A stretch of 64,000 nt of DNA, taken from assembly GCF_018310535.1 (NCBI RefSeq), contig NZ_CP074102.1, positions 2,356,001 through 2,420,000 of the forward strand, read 5' to 3'. Source of the DNA: Streptomyces mirabilis (GTDB taxonomy: Bacteria > Actinomycetota > Actinomycetes > Streptomycetales > Streptomycetaceae). Shown here piece by piece: positions 33,886 to 43,093 of the stretch. The notes beneath the pieces are model-generated. The model made no database searches. It had not been told where the DNA came from and saw only the letters and a program-made list of their open reading frames with translations. The position numbers and the translations under genes are program-made. Each line of letters opens with the position of its first letter. Within the stretch, counting starts at the first letter, position 1.

Positions 33886-35556
33886 GTGACAACGGGACCT
33901 TCGTTAGGCAGAGAAGCCGACCAAGGTCTTCCCTCCCGAGAGGTCCCGTTGCCCGATCAGTGTGCCACCACCACGTTCACCGAGACCATCACCTGCGCGG
34001 CTGGCGCTTTCGCGCCCGGGCACCTCGGCGAGTTGACCCAGCATGTGCCGTTCGAACTGGCTGACGCCGTACTGGAGGAGACTCGGACCGGGCATCGTCG
34101 CCTGCGGCATCTCCCCTCACGCGTCGGCATCTACTTCCTCCTGGCTTTGGCGATGTTCCCGGCCCTGGGCTATGCGCGTGTCTGGGACAAGCTTGTCGTC
34201 GGCCTGCACGGACTGGCGCCGCACCGGCCGTCGGAGAAGGCACTACGCGATCTGCGGCGCCGTCTGGGGCCGGCTCCGTTGAAGGCGTTGTTCGACGCGG
34301 TGTCCGGGCCACTCGCCCGGCCAGGCACGAAGGGCACTTGCTACCGCTCCTGGCGCACGGTCGCCTTCGACGGCTGCAGTTCGCTCAAGGCCCCTGACCA
34401 GCCTCGGATCCGCAGTCTGTTCAGCAAGTCCAAGCACCGGTGGGGCATCTCCGGCTACCCGGCCCTGCGGTTGACGGCCCTGGTCGAGACCGGGACACGA
34501 GGCTTACTCGGCGCAGTCTTCGGCCCCACCAGCGTCGGCGAACCGACCCATGCCGCCCAGCTCATGCACCTCCTGTCACCAAAAATGCTCCTCCTGGCCG
34601 ACCGTGGCTTCGACGGGAACAACTTCTATGCAGCCGTCGCCCGCAGCGGTGCTCAGCTGCTGGTCCGCCTCGGCCCGCACCGCAAGCCCGTCGTCCTGGA
34701 AGTCCTCGCCGACGGCTCCTACCTCACCCTGCTGGGCGGGCTCAAGCTCCGGGTCATTGAGGCGGACATCACCGTGACCCTTCGCGACGGGCAACGCGTG
34801 CACGACCGCTACCGTCTGGTCACCACACTGCTCGACCCCGGCAGCGACCCGGCGTCCGTGCTGGTGCGGCTCTACCATGAGCGGTGGGAGATCGAGTCGG
34901 CCTTCTATTCGCTGCGGCACACGCTGCTTCGCGGACGGGTCCTGCGGTCTTGCGACCCGTTCGGACTGGAGCAGGAACTGTGGGCGACCTTGGCCTTCTA
35001 CCAGGTTCTCCGCAGGGCCATGGTCGAGGCCGCCGAGGCCGCGTCGGGGACTGATCCCGACCGCGTGAGCTTCACCGTGGCCCTCGAAGCAGCGCGGGAC
35101 CAGCTCACCGCGGCGCGAGGCATCCTGCCCGCCGAAGACAGCAGCGGGTGCTCGGGACGCATCGGCCAAGCCGTACTCGCCAACCTGCTGCCGGCCCGGC
35201 GCCCCCGCGTCAGCGCCCGCAAGGTGAAGTGCCCCATGACCCGATACCCCGGCAACCCCGTCGACCCCCGCCCGGCGATCAGCCAGGACATCACTGCCCT
35301 GGACATCGCGGTCCATCAGGCGGTCATGCCACCGCCCGCTCCTACCCGCCCATCCCTCACTCCGGGCCGCAAGACGCTCGTGCTCGACCTCCTGCGAACC
35401 GATCCCGAACGACCCTGGCGGTCACAGGAGATCGCCGAAGCGATCGCCTGCTCCAACATCAAGAGCCTATGGACACAGCTCTCGACCTGGGTGAAAGACG
35501 GGATGCTCCGCAAGATCGCCAAGGACACCTACGCCCTCGTCCCGGACTGGGCATGA
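33886..35556 (+). CDS. IS4-family transposase
   Basis: 556 residues. The IS4 N-terminal domain includes GELTQHVPFELADAVLEET. The DDE catalytic core shows TVAFDGCS (first Asp), LLADRGFDGNNFY (second Asp) and the YHERWEIESAFYSLRHTLL motif with the catalytic Glu. A C-terminal segment after ~480 looks like an extra winged helix (WRSQEIAEAIACSNIKSLWT). Start is taken as GTG 33886 close to the left end; an internal start is possible because the first ~25 residues are not conserved as I recall. No frameshift or stop is visible, so it looks active. Confidence 0.93.
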   Translation: MTTGPSLGREADQGLPSREVPLPDQCATTTFTETITCAAGAFAPGHLGELTQHVPFELADAVLEETRTGHRRLRHLPSRVGIYFLLALAMFPALGYARVWDKLVVGLHGLAPHRPSEKALRDLRRRLGPAPLKALFDAVSGPLARPGTKGTCYRSWRTVAFDGCSSLKAPDQPRIRSLFSKSKHRWGISGYPALRLTALVETGTRGLLGAVFGPTSVGEPTHAAQLMHLLSPKMLLLADRGFDGNNFYAAVARSGAQLLVRLGPHRKPVVLEVLADGSYLTLLGGLKLRVIEADITVTLRDGQRVHDRYRLVTTLLDPGSDPASVLVRLYHERWEIESAFYSLRHTLLRGRVLRSCDPFGLEQELWATLAFYQVLRRAMVEAAEAASGTDPDRVSFTVALEAARDQLTAARGILPAEDSSGCSGRIGQAVLANLLPARRPRVSARKVKCPMTRYPGNPVDPRPAISQDITALDIAVHQAVMPPPAPTRPSLTPGRKTLVLDLLRTDPERPWRSQEIAEAIACSNIKSLWTQLSTWVKDGMLRKIAKDTYALVPDWA

Positions 35557-35582
35557 TGTGACGAGCCGCATCCCGCCGCCCA

Positions 35583-35620
35583 TTTGACGAAACCGCAGGT
35601 CGCTTAACTACGCGGCATTG
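35583..35620 (-). repeat. Right terminal inverted repeat of the IS4 element
   Basis: Ends CGCGGCATTG on the plus strand and is the reverse complement of the left end with one mismatch. The 10-bp target duplication GGGTAGAGGG follows at 35621-35630. Confidence 0.93.
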
Positions 35621-36049
35621 GGGTAGAGGGTGCGGGCCACGTCGAGGCCGTCGACGACCTCGTACGACCGGTTCCAGCCGCTGGCCGAGAGTTCCTGGGC
35701 GGAGGTGACGCACGGCGCGTAGCCGAAGCCGTCCACCTCCATGTTCCCGTACTGGGCGTCCGGGGAGCCGCCCTGGCCGTGCCAGAGCAGCATCCACACC
35801 TGACCGGACGACGGGGTCGCGAGCGCGCGAAGGAGCGCCTCGTAGGCGTCGTAACGCCCGGGCGTCACCTGGCGCAGCATGTGCTCGACCTGACCGGCCG
35901 CGGCCGTGCCCGACGCGCTCACCTTCAACCGCCCCTTCGTGAAGAAATCATGACGTCGACCAACACCTCGGCCGAACCCCGGCCGAGCCATGAAACCAGC
36001 TTAAGCGGCGAATGCGCTCCGCTGGGGGAGCCGTTGAGAGCTCGGTGCC

Positions 36050-36118
36050 CGTTGTGGTCTGGAGGCTGCGGGTTGTTCGTGGCTGGGCGCGCAGTTCCTC
36101 GCGCCCCTTGCGGGGCGC
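36050..36118. repeat. Streptomyces-type intergenic repeat with GCGCCCC hairpin
   Basis: The stretch contains CGTGGCTGGGCGCGCAGTTC and then CGCGCCCCTTGCGGGGCGC. The last part is a 7-bp perfect stem (36101-36107 with 36112-36118) and a 4-base loop. I recognise this from memory as a dispersed intergenic repeat found many times in Streptomyces genomes. Here it lies immediately downstream of the intact SseB-like gene and may end its transcript. A second degenerate copy is at 58353-58420. Confidence 0.6.
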
Positions 36119-36120
36119 TT

Positions 36121-36924
36121 CTACTGGGTCTGCTGATAGAAGGGCCGTACTTGGGCTCGCATCCAGTCGCCCACCGGGTCCTGGGCGACGTCCAGGAGGA
36201 CCAGGTTCACCGGCCACTTGACCGCGACGCGGGAGAGGGCGCGGGAGAGCGCGTCCATGGGGAGGGCGCGGAGGTCTCCCTCCCACACGGAGAGTTCGAC
36301 CCCGACGAACATGACCGGGTCGTCGCCCTCGATGCTGGCCAGACAACGGCGGGCGGTCCGTACGACGCCCGTCGCCGCGAACTCGGCCGAGGCGGCGGCG
36401 AAGAAGTCCACCGGATCGTCCTGCCAGTCGGGCTCGTAGAGTTTCACCCGGCCACCGCTCGTGGGCCCGTCCAGCGGGGTGCGCCCGGCCCGGCACAGCT
36501 CGGCGACCGCGAGGGGCGGCAGCGGCACACCGACCACCCCGTCCGGGTTGATCGCGATGCCGACCTGCGGAGGCAGCCCGCGGGCGAAATCGACCGCGGG
36601 CGCGATCGTGTACGACAGATGGCTGCCGGCGACCTGGCGGAACTGCTCCTCGGAGCTGAAGACCGGCACGTACGCCTGGCCGTCGATCTCCAGGGTGGGC
36701 AGGTCGAGGGATCCCGCGTGCGGTCCGCCGCCGTTGGGCAGCGGCACCCAGACGAAGCTGCGGCCGAGGACCTCGACGATGCGGCCGCCGGCCGAGGGCA
36801 CTCCGAGGGAGGCGGAGAGCACCTCCTCCAGTTCGTTGCCCGGCCAGCCGCCGTGCGAGTGGGGGTGAGAGCCGGGTTGCGGGTACGCCGATGCCGAGAA
36901 GTCCGGGAAGTCGGGGATGTCCAT
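36121..36924 (-). CDS. SseB-family (enhanced serine sensitivity) protein, intact paralogue
   Basis: 267 residues with the SseB N-terminal domain (FVWVPLPNGG, LPTLEIDGQAYVPVFSSEEQ) and the SseB_C domain (RVKLYEPDWQDDPVDFF). E. coli SseB overexpression increases serine sensitivity; its biochemical role is not known. It is the tandem paralogue of the IS-disrupted gene, 198 bases away, and lies about 1 kb from the glycine-riboswitch/gcvT-gcvH-glyA-sdaA block, an apt location for serine-related functions. Start ATG 36924 follows an AGG-containing leader. Confidence 0.9.
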   Translation of the reverse strand: MDIPDFPDFSASAYPQPGSHPHSHGGWPGNELEEVLSASLGVPSAGGRIVEVLGRSFVWVPLPNGGGPHAGSLDLPTLEIDGQAYVPVFSSEEQFRQVAGSHLSYTIAPAVDFARGLPPQVGIAINPDGVVGVPLPPLAVAELCRAGRTPLDGPTSGGRVKLYEPDWQDDPVDFFAAASAEFAATGVVRTARRCLASIEGDDPVMFVGVELSVWEGDLRALPMDALSRALSRVAVKWPVNLVLLDVAQDPVGDWMRAQVRPFYQQTQ

Positions 36925-37054
36925 CTGTCTACCTGTCTACCGCCTGCGGTGAACCACTGTTCTGGTGTTCTGGCTGGAAAGATTAGTGGGCCTGTACGAC
37001 TTCCCGACCGCTCTCGGTCGCTCTCGGCTACTCGCCGCCACTCCCGTCCGTTTC

Positions 37055-37729
37055 TCAGTCACCGAAGCCGATCCTCCGCAGCACGTCCGCCGCATCCCGG
37101 TCGAGGAGCACCGCCGAGCCGCAGCCCTCCGGCAGGTCGCCCCGCTCGGCGGAGCGCAGCAGCCGGGCGACCGCGCCCCGGTGACGGGCGAACGCGTAGC
37201 GCGAGACGCCCCGGCCGCGCTCGCGCTGGCCCTCCAGCGCCGTGCCGGGCGTGACGTCGAGCAGCAGCAGGTGGAGGGTGCCACCGCGGCGCTGGGCCTC
37301 GCGGGCGAGCCAGCGGCGCACCCAGGCCTGCGTACCGCAGTCGTGCACGACGACCCCGGTACCGGAGCGCAGCGCGCGGCGCAGGCCCGCGTAGTGCGCG
37401 AGGCGGACGAGGGGCCGGTAGACGGCGTACGGCAGCCGGCCGGCCCCCCGCTCGTCCCAGCGGTCCCTGGTGTCCTGGGAGTCGATGCGCGGTCCCTCGA
37501 CGGCGCGGCGCATCAGGGTCGACTTGCCGCTGCCCGGCAACCCGGTGACCACGACGACGTCGGCCGCTCCGAAGTGCAGACCGTGCGGAGAGTGTCCCGC
37601 GCGCGCCCTGAGGTCGCGGACGACGGCCGACGGCAGCGCTCCGCACGCCTCCCGGGTCCTGGCCGGGGCGCCGGGCTGCTCGGGCAGCGCGAGGCCCGAG
37701 GTCGTGGCGTACGCCGTGGTCCTGTTCAC
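37055..37729 (-). CDS. P-loop ATPase/kinase-like protein (AAA_33)
   Basis: 224 residues. Walker A GLPGSGKST sits near residue 60, then DTRDRWDERG and a basic C-terminal lid-like part. A short protein with a kinase-like P-loop (zeta-toxin/polynucleotide-kinase-like fold) is likely; the substrate is unknown. GTG 37729 (VNRTTAYATTSGL) is chosen because GGGGAGG lies nine bases upstream; the frame extends further but without similarity. It is transcribed away from the glycine riboswitch. Confidence 0.8.
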   Translation of the reverse strand: MNRTTAYATTSGLALPEQPGAPARTREACGALPSAVVRDLRARAGHSPHGLHFGAADVVVVTGLPGSGKSTLMRRAVEGPRIDSQDTRDRWDERGAGRLPYAVYRPLVRLAHYAGLRRALRSGTGVVVHDCGTQAWVRRWLAREAQRRGGTLHLLLLDVTPGTALEGQRERGRGVSRYAFARHRGAVARLLRSAERGDLPEGCGSAVLLDRDAADVLRRIGFGD

Positions 37730-37910
37730 CGTGATCGTCCTCCCCTTGGGTGTGGAGTCCCATCCCCGTCGAGTGTAAAGAGAAGGTAATGCGCGGTGTC
37801 TCTCGTTTCCGTACGCGGACTGCCACAGGCCGGTTACAGATGCGGACTGCCGTGATCGGACGGCGCGTGCGATGATGTGCCCGCCAACTGCATACCGGCC
37901 GCTTGAATCC

Positions 37911-38115
37911 GCGCGGGAGAGTTCCGGGAACCTTCGGGTACCCGGGCGCCGAAGGAGCAAGTCCCTCCCTTGAATCTCTCAGGCCCCGTTACCGCGCGGG
38001 CGAGGCACATCTGAAAAGCGGGCCGCTCTCCAGTGGCTCCACCCAAGGTGCAAGTCAGGACCTCCGTTCGCGGGGTCGTGATGAACCTCTCAGGTTCCGA
38101 TGACAGATGGGGAGG
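37911..38115 (+). promoter_or_regulatory. Tandem glycine riboswitch ahead of gcvT
   Basis: Two consecutive aptamers are recognisable. The first runs from GCGCGGGAGAGTTCCGGG through GGGCGCCGAAGGAGCAAGTC and TGAATCTCTCAGGC to CACATCTGAAAAGCGGG. The second starts CCGCTCTCCAGTGG and includes CCACCCAAGGTGCAAGTC, AACCTCTCAGGTTCCGATGA and CAGATGGGGAGG. The conserved blocks (GCAAG, CTCTCAGG, GACAGA) and the tandem layout are diagnostic. Glycine binding should raise expression of gcvT, the first gene of the glycine cleavage block, 36 bases downstream. Confidence 0.95.
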
Positions 38116-38150
38116 AACGACCTCGCCGTCATGCCTTGGGAGCCCCACCG

Positions 38151-39269
38151 ATGAGCAGTAACGCACCCCGTCTCACCGCGCTCGATGCCCTGCATCGCTC
38201 GCTCGGCGCGACGATGACCGACTTCGCGGGCTGGGACATGCCCCTGCGCTACGGCTCCGAACGCGACGAGCACCTCGCCGTGCGCACCCGGGCCGGCCTC
38301 TTCGACCTGTCGCACATGGGCGAGATCACGGTCACCGGGCCTGGGGCTGCCGCCCTGCTGAACCACGCGCTGGTCGGCAACATCGCCTCCGCCGGCGTCG
38401 GCCGCGCCCGCTACACGATGATCTGCCGGGAGGACGGCGGCATCCTGGACGACCTGATCGTCTACCGGCTGGCCGAGAACGAGTACATGGTCGTCGCGAA
38501 CGCCTCCAACGCCCAGGTGGTGCTGGACGCGCTGACCGAGCGTGCCGCCGGCTTCGACGCCCTCGTGCGCGACGACCGGGACGCGTACGCGCTGATCGCC
38601 GTGCAGGGCCCCGAGTCCCCCGGCATCCTCAAGTCGCTGACCGACGCCGACCTGGACGGGCTGAAGTACTACGCGGGCCTGCCGGGCACCGTCGCGGGCG
38701 TCCCGGCGCTGATCGCCCGTACGGGCTACACGGGCGAGGACGGCTTCGAGCTGTTCGTGGCCCCGTCCGACGCCGAGAAGCTGTGGCAGGCGCTGACGGA
38801 CGCGGGCGCGCCCGTCGGGCTCGTCCCCTGCGGCCTGTCCTGCCGCGACACGCTGCGCCTGGAGGCGGGCATGCCGTTGTACGGGCATGAGCTGACCACC
38901 TCGCTCACCCCCTTCGACGCGGGGCTCGGGCGGGTCGTGAAGTTCGAGAAGGAGGGGGACTTCGTGGGGCGTGCCGCGCTCCAGGAGGCCGCCTCCCGTG
39001 CCGAGGAGAACCCCCCGCGGGTACTCGTCGGGCTTGTCGCCGAGGGCCGTCGCGTACCGCGCGCCGGGTTCTCGGTCGTCGCCGACGGCAAGGTGATCGG
39101 CGAGGTCACCTCCGGCGCGCCCTCCCCGACGCTGGGCAAGCCGATCGCGATGGCGTACGTCGACGCCGCACATGCCGCGCCGGGCACGGCCGGGGTCGGC
39201 GTGGACATCCGGGGCAGCCATGAGCCGTACGAGGTCGTGGCGCTGCCGTTCTACAAGCGCCAGAAGTAG
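38151..39269 (+). CDS. gcvT: Glycine cleavage system T protein (aminomethyltransferase)
   Basis: 372 residues. It transfers the methylene group from aminomethyl-lipoyl-GcvH to tetrahydrofolate, releasing ammonia. Family signatures are [19 protein letters not shown] near 25 and [20 protein letters not shown], with a C-terminal folate domain ([16 protein letters not shown]). ATG 38151 is preceded by GGGAGC. It is under a tandem glycine riboswitch. The partner gcvP is not in this window, as recalled for other Streptomyces where it lies elsewhere. Confidence 0.97.
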   Translation: MSSNAPRLTALDALHRSLGATMTDFAGWDMPLRYGSERDEHLAVRTRAGLFDLSHMGEITVTGPGAAALLNHALVGNIASAGVGRARYTMICREDGGILDDLIVYRLAENEYMVVANASNAQVVLDALTERAAGFDALVRDDRDAYALIAVQGPESPGILKSLTDADLDGLKYYAGLPGTVAGVPALIARTGYTGEDGFELFVAPSDAEKLWQALTDAGAPVGLVPCGLSCRDTLRLEAGMPLYGHELTTSLTPFDAGLGRVVKFEKEGDFVGRAALQEAASRAEENPPRVLVGLVAEGRRVPRAGFSVVADGKVIGEVTSGAPSPTLGKPIAMAYVDAAHAAPGTAGVGVDIRGSHEPYEVVALPFYKRQK

Positions 39270-39273
39270 CTTC

Positions 39274-39290
39274 GGGGCCGAAAGGGCCCC
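39274..39290 (+). terminator. GGGGCC hairpin between gcvT and gcvH
   Basis: GGGGCC (39274-39279), loop GAAAG, GGCCCC (39285-39290): a perfect 6-bp stem four bases after the gcvT stop. No T-run follows, so it may be a weak terminator or processing hairpin that tunes the ratio of gcvT to the downstream genes. Confidence 0.45.
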
Positions 39291-39397
39291 GTTCAGCGCG
39301 CCCACGTGACGCACGCCGCTGTGTCACGTCTCGTATCCCAGGACCACTCGGTCATCCCGTTCATCCGCACTCCCCCGCGTACAGGAGAATTCAGGCC

Positions 39398-39775
39398 ATG
39401 AGCAACCCCCAGCAGCTGCGCTACAGCAAGGAGCACGAGTGGCTGTCGGTCGCCGAGGACGGCGTCTCGACGGTCGGCATCACCGAGTTCGCGGCCAACG
39501 CGCTCGGCGATGTCGTCTACGCCCAGCTTCCGGAGGTCGGTGACACGGTGACCGCGGGCGAGACCTGCGGCGAACTGGAGTCGACCAAGTCCGTCAGCGA
39601 CCTGTACGCGCCGGTCACCGGCGAGGTCGTGGAGGCCAACCAGGACGTGGTGGACGACCCGTCGCTGGTGAACTCCGCCCCCTTCGAGGGTGGCTGGCTG
39701 TTCAAGGTACGCATCGCGGAGGAGCCGGGCGACCTGCTCTCCGCGGACGAGTACACCGAGTTCTCCGGCTCTTAA
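39398..39775 (+). CDS. gcvH: Glycine cleavage system H protein
   Basis: 125 residues. This lipoylated carrier shuttles the aminomethyl group between P, T and L proteins. The lipoyl-lysine is Lys64 in [13 protein letters not shown]-terminus [12 protein letters not shown] is typical, and the C-terminal helix ends [19 protein letters not shown] precedes ATG 39398. glyA follows 13 bases after the stop. Confidence 0.97.
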   Translation: MSNPQQLRYSKEHEWLSVAEDGVSTVGITEFAANALGDVVYAQLPEVGDTVTAGETCGELESTKSVSDLYAPVTGEVVEANQDVVDDPSLVNSAPFEGGWLFKVRIAEEPGDLLSADEYTEFSGS

Positions 39776-39788
39776 GGACTTCTGACTG

Positions 39789-41051
39789 ATGTCGCTTCTG
39801 AACACGCCCCTGCACGAGCTGGACCCGGACGTCGCCGCCGCCGTCGACGCCGAGCTGCACCGCCAGCAGTCCACCCTGGAGATGATCGCCTCGGAGAACT
39901 TCGCTCCGGTCGCGGTCATGGAGGCCCAGGGCTCGGTCCTGACCAACAAGTACGCCGAGGGCTACCCGGGCCGCCGCTACTACGGCGGCTGCGAGCACGT
40001 CGATGTGGTCGAGCAGATCGCCATCGACCGCGTCAAGGCGCTCTTCGGCGCCGAGCACGCGAACGTACAGCCCCACTCGGGCGCCCAGGCCAACGCGGCG
40101 GCGATGTTCGCGCTGCTGAAGCCGGGCGACACGATCATGGGTCTGAACCTCGCGCACGGCGGGCACCTGACCCACGGCATGAAGATCAACTTCTCCGGCA
40201 AGCTGTACAACGTGGTCGCATACCACGTGAACGATGAGACCGGTCAGGTCGACATGGACGAGGTCGAGCGCCTCGCCAAGGAGTCCAGGCCGCAGCTGAT
40301 CGTGGCGGGCTGGTCGGCGTACCCGCGTCAGCTGGACTTCGCCGCGTTCCGCCGGATCGCGGACGAGGTCGGCGCGTACCTGATGGTCGACATGGCGCAC
40401 TTCGCGGGCCTCGTGGCCGCGGGCCTGCACCCCAACCCGGTGCCGCACGCCCACGTGGTCACCACCACGACCCACAAGACGCTGGGCGGCCCGCGCGGTG
40501 GCGTGATCCTGTCCACCGCCGAGCTGGCCAAGAAGATCAACTCCGCGGTCTTCCCCGGCCAGCAGGGCGGTCCGCTGGAGCATGTGATCGCCGCGAAGGC
40601 CGTCTCCTTCAAGGTCGCCGCCTCCGACGACTTCAAGGAGCGCCAGCAGCGCACGCTGGACGGCGCGCGGATCCTGGCCGAGCGCCTGGTCCAGGACGAC
40701 GTCAAGGCCGTGGGCGTGGACGTCCTGTCCGGCGGCACGGACGTGCACCTGGTCCTGGTCGACCTGCGCAACTCCGAGCTGGATGGCCAGCAGGCCGAGG
40801 ACCGTCTCCACGAGGTCGGCATCACGGTCAACCGGAACGCGATCCCGAATGACCCGCGGCCCCCGATGGTGACCTCGGGCCTGCGCATCGGCACGCCCGC
40901 CCTCGCCACCCGCGGCTTCCAGGCCGAGGACTTCACCGAGGTCGCGGACATCATCGCCGAGGCGCTGAAGCCCTCGTACGACGCGGAGTCCCTCAAGACC
41001 CGGGTCTCCGCCCTGGCCGACAAGCACCCGCTGTACCCCGGCCTGAAGTAG
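39789..41051 (+). CDS. glyA: Serine hydroxymethyltransferase
   Basis: 420 residues. PLP enzyme that interconverts serine and glycine with tetrahydrofolate. The PLP lysine is in [14 protein letters not shown] near 230; other family blocks are [20 protein letters not shown] and [15 protein letters not shown]. It is coupled to gcvH (13-base gap, AAGGA). With gcvT/H it feeds one-carbon units and balances serine and glycine. Confidence 0.97.
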   Translation: MSLLNTPLHELDPDVAAAVDAELHRQQSTLEMIASENFAPVAVMEAQGSVLTNKYAEGYPGRRYYGGCEHVDVVEQIAIDRVKALFGAEHANVQPHSGAQANAAAMFALLKPGDTIMGLNLAHGGHLTHGMKINFSGKLYNVVAYHVNDETGQVDMDEVERLAKESRPQLIVAGWSAYPRQLDFAAFRRIADEVGAYLMVDMAHFAGLVAAGLHPNPVPHAHVVTTTTHKTLGGPRGGVILSTAELAKKINSAVFPGQQGGPLEHVIAAKAVSFKVAASDDFKERQQRTLDGARILAERLVQDDVKAVGVDVLSGGTDVHLVLVDLRNSELDGQQAEDRLHEVGITVNRNAIPNDPRPPMVTSGLRIGTPALATRGFQAEDFTEVADIIAEALKPSYDAESLKTRVSALADKHPLYPGLK

Positions 41052-41067
41052 TACAGAACCAGTTCCT

Positions 41068-41097
41068 GCGAAATTTCACTTTCGTACAGAAATTCGC
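41068..41097. promoter_or_regulatory. AT-rich dyad between glyA and sdaA
   Basis: GCGAAATTTC (41068-41077) and GAAATTCGC (41089-41097) form a near-perfect inverted repeat with an 11-base spacer, and GTACAGAA occurs twice (41051-41058 and 41084-41091). The stretch is markedly AT-rich for this genome. It could be a terminator of glyA or an operator for sdaA; there is no T-run. Confidence 0.4.
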
Positions 41098-41193
41098 ACG
41101 GAACGTACGATTCACCAGGACGCCGCGCACACTGGAACCGGAGCCGTGCGCGGCGCCCGCCCCCATGCACCACCCCTGTTGTGAGGAGTCCCC

Positions 41194-42561
41194 GTGGCCA
41201 TCTCGGTCTTCGACCTGTTCTCGATCGGCATAGGCCCGTCGAGCTCCCACACGGTGGGCCCGATGCGTGCGGCGCGCATGTTCGCCCGCCGGCTGCGCAA
41301 CGAGGAGCTGCTGGCCTCGGTGGCCACGGTCCGGGCGGAGCTGTACGGCTCCCTGGGCGCGACCGGCCACGGCCACGGCACCCCCAAGGCGGTGCTGCTG
41401 GGCCTGGAGGGCGCGTCGCCGCGAACGGTGGACGTGGAGGGCGCCGACGACCGCGTGGAGCAGATCAAGTCGTCGGGCCGTCTCGCCCTGCTCGGCACGC
41501 ACGAGATCGCCTTCTCCTTCGACGACGACCTGGTCCTGCACCGCCGCAAGGCCCTGCCGTACCACGCGAACGGCATGACGATCTTCGCGTACGACGCCTC
41601 CGGCGCACTCGTCCTGGAGAAGACGTACTACTCGGTCGGCGGCGGCTTCGTGGTCGACGACGACGCGGTGGGCGAGGACCGCATCAAGCTCGACGACACG
41701 GTGCTCAAGTATCCGTTCCGCACGGGCGACGAGCTGCTGCGCCTGACGAAGGAGACCGGCCTGTCGATCTCCGCCCTGATGCTGGAGAACGAGCGGGCCT
41801 GGCGCACCGAGGAGGAGATCCGCGAGGGGCTCCTCGCGATCTGGCGTGTGATGCAGGCGTGCGTCTCCCGGGGCATGTCCCGCGAGGGCATCCTGCCGGG
41901 CGGCCTCAAGGTCCGCCGCCGCGCCGCCGTCTCGGCCCGCCAGCTGCGGGCGGAGGGCGACCCGCTGGCCCACGCGATGGAGTGGATCACGCTCTACGCG
42001 ATGGCGGTGAACGAGGAGAACGCGGCGGGCGGCCGGGTGGTCACGGCCCCCACCAACGGCGCCGCGGGCATCATCCCGGCGGTCCTCCACTACTACATCA
42101 ACTTCATCCCGGGCGCGGACGAGGACGGCGTCGTGCGCTTCCTGCTCGCCGCCGGCGCCATCGGGATGCTCTTCAAGGAGAACGCCTCCATCTCCGGCGC
42201 CGAGGTCGGCTGCCAGGGCGAGGTCGGCTCGGCCTGCTCGATGGCCGCGGGCGCCCTCGCCGAGGTCCTCGGCGGCAGCCCCGAACAGGTCGAGAACGCC
42301 GCCGAGATCGGCATGGAACACAACCTCGGCCTCACCTGCGACCCGGTCGGCGGCCTCGTCCAGATCCCCTGCATCGAACGCAACGGCATGGCAGCGGTCA
42401 AGGCGGTCACCGCCGCCCGCATGGCCATGCGCGGCGACGGCTCCCACAAGGTCTCCCTCGACAAGGTCATCAAGACCATGAAGGAGACGGGCGCGGACAT
42501 GAGCGTCAAGTACAAGGAGACGGCGCGGGGCGGGCTGGCGGTCAATATCATCGAGTGCTGA
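41194..42561 (+). CDS. sdaA: L-serine ammonia-lyase (serine deaminase)
   Basis: 455 residues of the Fe-S cluster-dependent serine dehydratase family, converting serine to pyruvate and ammonia. The beta domain begins [20 protein letters not shown]; the alpha domain includes [19 protein letters not shown] and [20 protein letters not shown] with cluster-binding cysteines, and a third Cys in [16 protein letters not shown]. The GTG start has GAGGAG upstream. It is separated from glyA by 142 bases with a dyad, so it may be independently regulated. Confidence 0.97.
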   Translation: MAISVFDLFSIGIGPSSSHTVGPMRAARMFARRLRNEELLASVATVRAELYGSLGATGHGHGTPKAVLLGLEGASPRTVDVEGADDRVEQIKSSGRLALLGTHEIAFSFDDDLVLHRRKALPYHANGMTIFAYDASGALVLEKTYYSVGGGFVVDDDAVGEDRIKLDDTVLKYPFRTGDELLRLTKETGLSISALMLENERAWRTEEEIREGLLAIWRVMQACVSRGMSREGILPGGLKVRRRAAVSARQLRAEGDPLAHAMEWITLYAMAVNEENAAGGRVVTAPTNGAAGIIPAVLHYYINFIPGADEDGVVRFLLAAGAIGMLFKENASISGAEVGCQGEVGSACSMAAGALAEVLGGSPEQVENAAEIGMEHNLGLTCDPVGGLVQIPCIERNGMAAVKAVTAARMAMRGDGSHKVSLDKVIKTMKETGADMSVKYKETARGGLAVNIIEC

Positions 42562-43093
42562 GGGGACGGGCCCCGACCTGAGCGTTCGCGTCTTTCAGCG
42601 CTGTCAGGGGCTTCCCTGCCTGCTCGGCGCAAAGTCCCCAAAATGCCCCTGGGGCAGGCGTGAAAGTCGCCGGGAATCCCACGGGACGTGCGCCTGGCCT
42701 GGGGGTTCGTGGCACTCTGTCCGCGCACGGCCGCTACCTGCGCCGAAGCGGACGCGGCGGGGTCAGCGAACTCCGGCGCATCGCAAGTGAGTTGGGTGCT
42801 CTCTCCATCCACCGCCTGGCCTCATCGCCCCTGGCCGGGAACACTTCGCCCTCAAGGACGGCCTGCTGCTCGCAAGGGAGCTGCGCTGCCGTATGTCCGG
42901 GTGAGGCCGTACCTGCCGAACGGCCTACCTGAGTGGCCTTCAGCAGGCGCGGGCCCCTCTTGCTGCATACCGTCACCAGAGGAACAGCTCCCGGTCTTGA
43001 TCGTTCTGGGTCGGAGGAGTGAACCGAACCAGACGTTCGAAGACGAGCGGCACCGCCATCGGAGAAGGGTTCCGGGTGCCAAGGAGGTCGGCA
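42562..43093. other. 532-base region without a supported gene
   Basis: Short frames here lack a ribosome site and resemble no known family. The 3' part may carry the promoter for the arylsulfotransferase-like gene at 43094. Because the following genes (43.1-49.2 kb) are variable and partly decayed, this stretch may mark the left border of an inserted or rearranged segment. Confidence 0.4.

Larger units (their letters stand above)
33825..35620 (+). mobile_element. Complete IS4-family insertion sequence, 1,796 bp
   Basis: Terminal inverted repeats of 38 bp begin CAATGCCGCGTAGTTAAGCG and differ at one position (C versus T at base 29). The element is flanked by the 10-bp direct repeat GGGTAGAGGG at 33815-33824 and 35621-35630. 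It carries one full-length transposase gene. The size, the DDE transposase with a YHERWEIESAF motif and the 10-bp duplication fit the IS4 family. One base of end position is ambiguous because a G is shared between repeat and target. Confidence 0.95.
33316..35922 (-). pseudogene. SseB-family protein gene split by an IS4-family element
   Basis: Removing the element at 33825-35620 and one copy of the 10-base duplication joins the two halves in frame into a protein of 266 residues. The 5' part (35922 down to 35631) encodes VSASGTAAAGQVEHML to GLDVARTLYP; the 3' part continues DHFGLWLNPHAPGGGVGIPW and ends PPAPGGY. The C-terminal domain (SseB_C-like, RTTAVRSLRRAWVQPALG) is separated from its N-terminus, so the gene should be non-functional. 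GTG 35922 follows AGGGGCGG. The insertion looks recent because both halves are free of other lesions. The intact paralogue is next door at 36121-36924. Confidence 0.88.

Noticed and set aside
42660..42932. Plus-strand frame of 90 codons after sdaA
   Set aside because: No ribosome site, no recognisable pattern, and neighbouring frames are equally open.
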